In this document: in pieces, positions 58,893 through 64,000 of the stretch
Position numbering within the stretch: position 1 is the first letter of the stretch
Layout: each line of letters starts with the position of its first letter
NCBI GenBank assembly: GCA_021849505.1
Contig: JAJZSW010000002.1
Location: 1-64,000 of the forward strand
Length of the DNA: 64,000 nt
DNA from: Pseudomonadota bacterium
GTDB lineage: Bacteria; Pseudomonadota; Gammaproteobacteria; Burkholderiales; Rhodocyclaceae
Direction of reading: 5' to 3'
The notes under the pieces: generated by a model
Databases searched by the model: none
What the model saw: only the letters and a program-made list of their open reading frames with translations
Told to the model about the DNA's origin: nothing
Position numbers and translations under genes: made by a program

Positions 58893-59311
58893 GGCGAACG
58901 CTCGCGGGCCTCGCGCTCGCCATAGCCGGCATTCCGCTCGCTCCGCCGGCATGGCCGCAAGCGGTTGAGCACAAGCCGAGACTGCAATCGCACAGTGCGA
59001 TGGAGCACGAGATGGACCGCTTCCGCACAGACCTCGCCGCCCTGCGCGAGGCGATGATTCGCTTTCGCGAGCTTTGTCGTCGCGAGCGGCAAGCGGCCCT
59101 CAAGCCGCATCTGGAACGCGTGCGCGACAACATGGAGCGGGCACTCGCGATGGAAGAACAGATGCAACAGGACCTCAACGGTGGCCGGATGGTGAGCGAC
59201 AGCGAGTTGCGTCACCGGATCCGGCTTCTCGGAGAGCAGGTGCGCATGCTGATCGAGATGAACGCGTTGGCGCTCGATGAAACCGAGCGGCCCGACTGTT
59301 CCAATCCATGA
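58889..59311 (+). CDS. Small helical periplasmic protein, unknown function
   Basis: A 140-residue protein with a signal peptide (about residues 1-24, ending PAWPQA). The mature part is one long run of charged helices (MEHEMDRFRTDLAALREAMIRFRELCRRE and ERALAMEEQMQQDLNGGRM), like CpxP/Spy-type helical chaperone-like proteins in general character but without their LTxxQ motifs. It is translationally coupled to the CFA-like gene (4-base overlap). No family is recognised. Confidence 0.68.
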   Translation: MRRTLAGLALAIAGIPLAPPAWPQAVEHKPRLQSHSAMEHEMDRFRTDLAALREAMIRFRELCRRERQAALKPHLERVRDNMERALAMEEQMQQDLNGGRMVSDSELRHRIRLLGEQVRMLIEMNALALDETERPDCSNP

Positions 59312-59346
59312 ATCGGGTGACGCCCGGCGGCGGGCGGCGAATATGC

Positions 59347-59385
59347 GGAGACGGCCACGGCCGGTTGGCGCCCGTGGCCGTCTCC
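59347..59385. terminator. Perfect 14-bp hairpin before ftsH
   Basis: GGAGACGGCCACGG (59347-59360) pairs exactly with CCGTGGCCGTCTCC (59372-59385) over an 11-base loop. No T-run follows on either strand. It lies between the CFA-like operon and ftsH and probably ends or stabilises the upstream transcript. Confidence 0.5.
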
Positions 59386-59436
59386 GGGGACATGAGGCGC
59401 TGCGTGCGGACGAGGTTCCGACTCTAACGGTGAGAC

Positions 59437-61332
59437 ATGGAAAAGACACGGCAACAGTTTTCGCTCTGGTACTTCCTGATCGTATTCCTGGCGATCCTGG
59501 CGATGCAGAACTTCCTGTTCGCGCCGCACGCAGCGAACCTCGCCTACAGCGAGTTCAAGACGCTGCTCCAGGCCGGCAAGATCGATAAGATTGAGCTCGG
59601 CGAGCGCACGATCAGCGGAACGCTCAAGCCCGACGGACTCGCGGGCCTGCTGCCGAACAAACAGATCGAGGAACTCAAGCGCGCGGGAGAAGGCAAGGAA
59701 CACCGTTTCGTCACGGTGCGCGTCGACGATCCCAACCTCGTCAAGGAGCTCGAAGCGGCCAAGGTGCGCTTCGCCGGCCAGATCGAGAGCAAGTGGCTCT
59801 CCACGCTGCTCTCCTGGATTCTGCCCGCCGTCGTTTTCTTCGCGCTGTGGGGATTCATCATGAAGCGCATGGGCGGCGCGGCCGGCGGATTCATGGAGAT
59901 CGGCAAGAGTCGCGCCAAGGTCTACATGGAGAAGCAGACCGGTGTGACATTCGAGGATGTCGCCGGGGTGGGCGAGGCCAAGGAGGAGCTGAAGGAGATC
60001 ATCGAGTTCCTCAGGAACCCCAAGGCATACGGCAAGCTCGGCGCGCGCATGCCGAAGGGCGTGCTGCTGGTCGGCCCACCCGGCACCGGCAAGACCCTGC
60101 TCGCGCGTGCGGTGGCGGGCGAGGCCAGCGTGCCGTTCTTCTCCATCAGCGGTTCGGAGTTCGTGGAAATGTTCGTGGGCGTGGGCGCGGCGAGGGTGCG
60201 CGATCTGTTCGAGCAGGCGCGTGGCAAGGCCCCGGCAATCATCTTCATCGACGAACTCGACGCCCTCGGGCGGGCGCGCGGGGCGTATCCGCTCGCCGGC
60301 GGGCACGACGAGAAGGAGCAGACCCTGAACCAGCTGCTGTCCGAGATGGACGGCTTCGACCCGAGCCAGGGACTGGTGCTGCTCGCCGCCACCAACCGCC
60401 CGGAGATTCTCGACCCCGCGCTGCTGCGCGCCGGGCGCTTCGACCGCCAGGTGCTGGTGGACCGCCCGGACAAGAAAGGGCGCATGGACATCCTCAGGGT
60501 GCATCTGAAGAAAGCACACCTGGCCGCCGATGTCGATCCGGAGCAGATCGCCGCGCTGACCCCCGGCTTTTCCGGCGCCGATCTTGCCAATCTGGTTAAC
60601 GAGGCTGCGCTGCTCGCCACGCGCCGCGGCGCCGAAGCCGTTGGGCTCGACGATTTCACCGCGGCGGTGGAACGCATCGTCGCGGGCCTGGAGAAAAAGA
60701 ACCGGCTGCTCAACCCGAAGGAGCGCGAGATCGTCGCCTTCCATGAGATGGGCCACGCGTTGGTGGCGCTGTCGCTCCCCGGCACCGACCCGGTGCACAA
60801 AGTCTCGATCATCCCGCGCGGCATCGGCGCGCTCGGCTACACCATCCAGCGCCCGACCGAGGACCGCTACCTGATGACGCGGGAGGAGCTGGAAAACAAG
60901 ATGGCCGTGCTGCTGGGGGGGCGTGCCTCGGAGCACATCGTGTTCGGTCATCTCTCGACCGGCGCGGCCGACGACCTCGCCAAGGTGACCGACATCGCGC
61001 GTGGCATGGTCATGCGCTACGGTATGGACGCGAAGCTCGGGCACGTCGCCTACGAGGCCGAGCACCCGGCATTCCTGCAAATGCCCGATGCGATGCCCAG
61101 GATGCGCGAATACAGCGAAGAGACCGCGCGCGAGATCGACCGCGCGGTGCGCGACATCCTGCAAACAGCGTTCGACCGGGCGTCCGCGGTCCTGAACGAG
61201 CGGCGCGAGACGCTCGAGCGCGGCGCGCACGAACTGCTCGCCCATGAAACGCTGACCGAAGGCGCGCTGCGCGAACTGCTCGAGCCGGGGCTGCCCGCGG
61301 CCGCAGCGGCGGGCGCCGCGCAGCCCGAATAA
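59437..61332 (+). CDS. ftsH: FtsH ATP-dependent zinc metalloprotease
   Basis: A 631-residue membrane AAA+ protease. There are two N-terminal helices (about residues 9-25 and 122-145) around a periplasmic domain, the AAA module with Walker A GPPGTGKT at 213-220, the [22 protein letters not shown] pore region and second region of homology, and the zinc site HEMGH at 436-440. It degrades damaged or unassembled membrane proteins. Island-borne FtsH copies in other bacteria give heat and stress tolerance. Being cargo, it is likely an extra copy beside the chromosomal one; the sequence appears fully functional. Confidence 0.94.
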   Translation: MEKTRQQFSLWYFLIVFLAILAMQNFLFAPHAANLAYSEFKTLLQAGKIDKIELGERTISGTLKPDGLAGLLPNKQIEELKRAGEGKEHRFVTVRVDDPNLVKELEAAKVRFAGQIESKWLSTLLSWILPAVVFFALWGFIMKRMGGAAGGFMEIGKSRAKVYMEKQTGVTFEDVAGVGEAKEELKEIIEFLRNPKAYGKLGARMPKGVLLVGPPGTGKTLLARAVAGEASVPFFSISGSEFVEMFVGVGAARVRDLFEQARGKAPAIIFIDELDALGRARGAYPLAGGHDEKEQTLNQLLSEMDGFDPSQGLVLLAATNRPEILDPALLRAGRFDRQVLVDRPDKKGRMDILRVHLKKAHLAADVDPEQIAALTPGFSGADLANLVNEAALLATRRGAEAVGLDDFTAAVERIVAGLEKKNRLLNPKEREIVAFHEMGHALVALSLPGTDPVHKVSIIPRGIGALGYTIQRPTEDRYLMTREELENKMAVLLGGRASEHIVFGHLSTGAADDLAKVTDIARGMVMRYGMDAKLGHVAYEAEHPAFLQMPDAMPRMREYSEETAREIDRAVRDILQTAFDRASAVLNERRETLERGAHELLAHETLTEGALRELLEPGLPAAAAAGAAQPE

Positions 61333-61340
61333 GGGCAGGC

Positions 61341-62858
61341 ATGTCTGGTCTGAGACGACTGTTCCAGATCGGCTTCGCGATCAGCGCTTGGCTGCTGGGG
61401 TGGCTGCTGGTGCGCCTGCATCTGTTGCGCCCGGCGCTGACGCCGGCGCAGCGGCTGTGCCGCACGCTGGATCGTCTGGGCGCGACCTTCGTCAAGCTCG
61501 GCCAGGGCCTGAGCCTGCACCGCGACCTGTTGCCGGACGAGTACATCCGCGCGCTGCAGAGCCTGCAGGACCGCGTCGCGCCGTTTCCGGACGAGGTCGC
61601 GCGTCGGGAAGTGGAGCGGGCGCTGGGGAAGCCCCTCCCCGAATTGTTCGCCGAATTCGAGGCGCACCCGCTGGCGGCCGCGTCCATCGCGCAAGTGCAT
61701 CAGGCGCGCCTGCACGATGGGCGGCGGGTGGTGGTGAAGATCCGCAGGCCGCGCATCAAGGCCGAGATCGACCGCGACATGCGCCTGCTGCGCGGCGTGC
61801 TGCGCGCGCTGCTCGCGTTGGTGCCGTGGCTGCGGCGCTTCGACCCGCTCGCCCTCGTCGACGAAATCGGGAGCAACCTGCGCAAGGAAACCGACTTCCG
61901 CCGCGAGGCGCGCAGCACCCTGCGCTTCGCCGAGGCCTTCCGCGGGTCGGCGACCGTGCACGTTCCCGCGGTGCGCGCACACGGGGCGCAACTCGCGCAG
62001 GCCCTGGTCGAGGCCTATCTGCAACAGTTGTTCGTCATCGGCGTGTTCCACGGCGACCCCCATCCCGGCAACCTGTTCATCATGGAAAGCGGGCATATCT
62101 GCTTCCACGACTTCGGCATCGTCGGCACGCTCGATCCGTCCACGCGCCGCAACCTGGCGGCGTTCCTGCTGGCCTTCGTCCACCAGGACAGCGAGTGGAT
62201 GCTGGATGCGGCGCTCGACCTGGGCCTGCTCGCAGGAATGCTCGACCGTGCGGAGTTCCGCCAGGGAATGCAGGAGGTCATCCAGGATTATGCCGGCCTG
62301 CCGCTCAAGGACTGGTCGCTGGCCGAAGCGTTCGTGCGCGTGGCGCGCCTCGGCCGCGGGCGCAACATCCGCATCCCGCACAACCTGCTGGTCCTGATGC
62401 GCATGCTGTATCTGATGGAAAACGCCGTGCGCGACCTCGACCCGGACTTCAATCTGCTCCAGAGTCTGCTCGGCAAGGCCGAAGCGGTGCTCAGCCCGTC
62501 GGTCGGCGCCGGCGTGGAAACGGGGTTGAACCGGCTGCGCTTCGAGGCCGCGGAGGGGGTGCGGGAACTGCCGGCCGAGCTCGGCGCCTGGATCCACCGG
62601 ATACGTGCCAGCGGCCTGGAAATGCAGGTACAGCACCACGGCATGGAAGAACTGGAGCAAACCATAGCCCGCGGCAGCAATCGCGTGGCGCTGGCGCTGG
62701 TGACGCTGGGCCTCTACATCGCCGCCTCGCTCCTGATGCAGCACTCGATCGGGCCGCGCCTGGGAGGGATGCCGCTGTTCGCCGCCGCGGGCTATGCGCT
62801 GGCGTTGTGGTTCACCTGGCGTCTCGCGCGGGGAATTTCACGTTCGGGGAAGCTGTGA
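61341..62858 (+). CDS. ABC1/UbiB family atypical kinase
   Basis: A 505-residue protein with the UbiB/ADCK signature: TFVKLGQGLSLHRDLLPDEY (KxGQ motif), an Ala-rich nucleotide loop (PLAAASIAQVHQARL), VVVKIRRP, GDPHPGNLF and HDFGIVG, plus two C-terminal membrane helices. Such proteins are linked to ubiquinone biosynthesis or lipid handling and have ATPase activity. No other ubiquinone gene is nearby. It starts 8 bases after ftsH, so the two are probably one operon for membrane upkeep. Confidence 0.9.
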   Translation: MSGLRRLFQIGFAISAWLLGWLLVRLHLLRPALTPAQRLCRTLDRLGATFVKLGQGLSLHRDLLPDEYIRALQSLQDRVAPFPDEVARREVERALGKPLPELFAEFEAHPLAAASIAQVHQARLHDGRRVVVKIRRPRIKAEIDRDMRLLRGVLRALLALVPWLRRFDPLALVDEIGSNLRKETDFRREARSTLRFAEAFRGSATVHVPAVRAHGAQLAQALVEAYLQQLFVIGVFHGDPHPGNLFIMESGHICFHDFGIVGTLDPSTRRNLAAFLLAFVHQDSEWMLDAALDLGLLAGMLDRAEFRQGMQEVIQDYAGLPLKDWSLAEAFVRVARLGRGRNIRIPHNLLVLMRMLYLMENAVRDLDPDFNLLQSLLGKAEAVLSPSVGAGVETGLNRLRFEAAEGVRELPAELGAWIHRIRASGLEMQVQHHGMEELEQTIARGSNRVALALVTLGLYIAASLLMQHSIGPRLGGMPLFAAAGYALALWFTWRLARGISRSGKL

Positions 62859-62952
62859 TGGCGTTAGGGAGAGCAAGCATTGTCGGCAGGGCCAGGGTCA
62901 CATTGTCAGCACTGCGTAGAGTAGGGTACGTTCAACACGCGGAGGTCTCATC

Positions 62953-64000
62953 ATGAAAACCGTTACCATCGAAGTCGGCAATCTGCTGTCGGCGTTGAGC
63001 GCACTCGGCGTGGAGAAGCAGCTCGCGAGGCTGCCGGGCGTGCATAAGGCCGAGGTCAACTACGTCGCCGGCAGCGCCACCGTTGTTTACGACGAAACCG
63101 CCACAGACCTCAAGACTATCAAGGCGCGGGTGCACGAATGCGGCTATCACTGCGCCGGAGAGAGCCTGCCCAGACACATCTGCGTGCCCGAGGATCCGCC
63201 GGCCGCGGCCATGGCGCCGCACGCCGGCCACGCGGCAACGACGCCGGCGCCCGCCGCGCCCGCAATCGGCCACGCTGAACACGCGGGCCATGACGCGATG
63301 GCGCGACCCGCCGCGGCTGCGGCCGGTCACGCCGACGCCATGGCGCACGAGATGGGTCACGGCGCCGGCATGGACCTGGCGGCGATGGCGCGCGACATGC
63401 GCAATCGCTTCCTCGTCGCGCTCGTCTTCAGCCTGCCGATCTTCCTCTACTCGCCGATGGGCGGGCTGTTCACGCCGCCGGCACCGCCCTTCGGGTTGCG
63501 GCTCGACCTGTGGCTGTTTGTCCTCGCGAGTGCCGCGGTGCTGTGGCCGAGCTGGCCGTTCTTCGTCGCCGCCTGGCGCGCGCTCAAGAACAGGGTGCTC
63601 AACATGGCGGTGCTGGTGGTGCTGTCGGTCGGCACCGGCTATGTGTTCAGCGTCGCCGGCACGTTTCTCTTCCGGGGCGAGCAGTTCTATGAGGCAGTCG
63701 CGGTGCTGCTGGTGTTCATCCTGCTAGGCCACTGGTTGGAGATGCGCGCCCGCGCAGGGGCTTCGGACGCGATCCGTGCGCTCATGGACCTGGCGCCGCC
63801 GATGGCCACGGTGATCCGCGGCGGCAACGAGATCGAACTGCCGACTGCCGAGGTGCTGGCGGGCGATATGGTCGTGATCCGCCCCGGCAACAAGATTCCG
63901 GTGGACGGCGAGGTGACCGAAGGCGAGTCGCAGGTGGACGAATCGATGCTCACCGGCGAGTCCATGCCGGTCGGCAAGAAACCCGGCGACACGGTGATCG
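62953..64000 (+). CDS. Metal P1B-type ATPase, CopB-like (5' part, runs off the edge)
   Basis: The first 349 codons of a P-type ATPase. The N-terminus has an HMA-like fold whose CxxC is replaced by LSAL ([20 protein letters not shown]), followed by CGYHC, a His-rich linker ([31 protein letters not shown]), [24 protein letters not shown] and further membrane helices. The actuator-domain TGES is present near the cut. This is the CopB-type N-terminus associated with copper or silver export. GGAGG precedes ATG 62953. The CPC/CPH motif in TM6, which decides the metal, lies outside the window. Confidence 0.88.
   Translation, partial: MKTVTIEVGNLLSALSALGVEKQLARLPGVHKAEVNYVAGSATVVYDETATDLKTIKARVHECGYHCAGESLPRHICVPEDPPAAAMAPHAGHAATTPAPAAPAIGHAEHAGHDAMARPAAAAAGHADAMAHEMGHGAGMDLAAMARDMRNRFLVALVFSLPIFLYSPMGGLFTPPAPPFGLRLDLWLFVLASAAVLWPSWPFFVAAWRALKNRVLNMAVLVVLSVGTGYVFSVAGTFLFRGEQFYEAVAVLLVFILLGHWLEMRARAGASDAIRALMDLAPPMATVIRGGNEIELPTAEVLAGDMVVIRPGNKIPVDGEVTEGESQVDESMLTGESMPVGKKPGDTVI

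Noticed and set aside
1-64000. CRISPR arrays, tRNA or rRNA genes, complete insertion sequences
   Set aside because: Reading both strands showed no regularly spaced repeats, no tRNA-like or rRNA sequence and no transposase or integrase motifs.

Overview
The window reads as a 64 kb slice of an integrative conjugative element (ICE) or large genomic island from a high-GC proteobacterium. A betaproteobacterium is the best guess, from the RP4/Tn4371-style trb genes and the general look of the proteins; no rRNA, tRNA or core operon is present to prove it. Neither end of the element, no integrase and no attachment site is visible. The left edge cuts trbL and the right edge cuts a metal P-type ATPase.

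Layout. (1) Positions 1-7656, minus strand: a tightly overlapped conjugation operon traG - ribbon-helix-helix gene - trbB - trbC - trbD - trbE - trbJ - trbK/eexN-like - trbL. (2) 7657-11272: a 646-base gap, then a large membrane PAS-GGDEF diguanylate cyclase. (3) 11335-27209: a copper/silver resistance block. Divergent copRS and a CusCBA/CzcCBA-type RND efflux operon are followed by copA, copB, a cupredoxin and a CusF-like chaperone, then a DUF411 protein and a run of small periplasmic or membrane proteins rich in Met, His or Asp. (4) 27481-33599: a YHS-YHS copper P-type ATPase coupled to membrane methyltransferases, then a SorA/SorB-like sulfite dehydrogenase. (5) 33608-41234: a translationally coupled metabolic operon (archaeal-type AMP/thymidine phosphorylase, acetate kinase, phosphoketolase, short glycogen phosphorylase) followed by an orphan ferredoxin. 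(6) 41257-49990: YHS, DUF2933-like and DUF5676-like small proteins, a YbhGFSR-like ABC exporter, another YHS and SHOCT pair, and LemA plus two TPM-domain proteins. (7) 50239-53442: a glutaredoxin-like protein and a 964-residue SDR/metal-binding/SPW/VKOR fusion. (8) 53453-64000: a lycopene-cyclase-domain protein, a membrane cytochrome c, a Cyc2-like porin-cytochrome, a DUF1566 protein, a CFA-synthase-like methyltransferase, FtsH, a UbiB/ABC1 kinase and a second metal P-type ATPase.

How the parts may work together. Four copies of a CopR/CusR-type operator (13514, 19774, 23463, 50104) tie the copper genes of block 3 to the redox fusion operon at 50 kb. Two of them lie in near-identical promoters (54 of 63 bases), and the other two form a second matching pair. 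Several small families occur twice or more (SHOCT, DUF5676-like, DUF2933-like, glutaredoxin-like, YHS, P1B ATPases), as if two versions of one metal-and-envelope-stress module had been joined. The rest of the cargo could supply ATP from storage polymer or pentose phosphates (phosphoketolase and acetate kinase), electrons from sulfite or an extracellular donor (SorAB, porin-cytochrome), and membrane quality control (FtsH, UbiB, CFA-like methyltransferase). The pathway reading is inference; gene identities rest on motifs read directly from the translations.

The least explained objects are the 93-residue protein with two copies of a HxPHxxGDSHxPxxGSGDTY repeat (24590), the operator-linked SDR-VKOR fusion (50548), the glutaredoxin-like paralogue that lost its CxxC (50239), and the porin-cytochrome pair (54203-56136).
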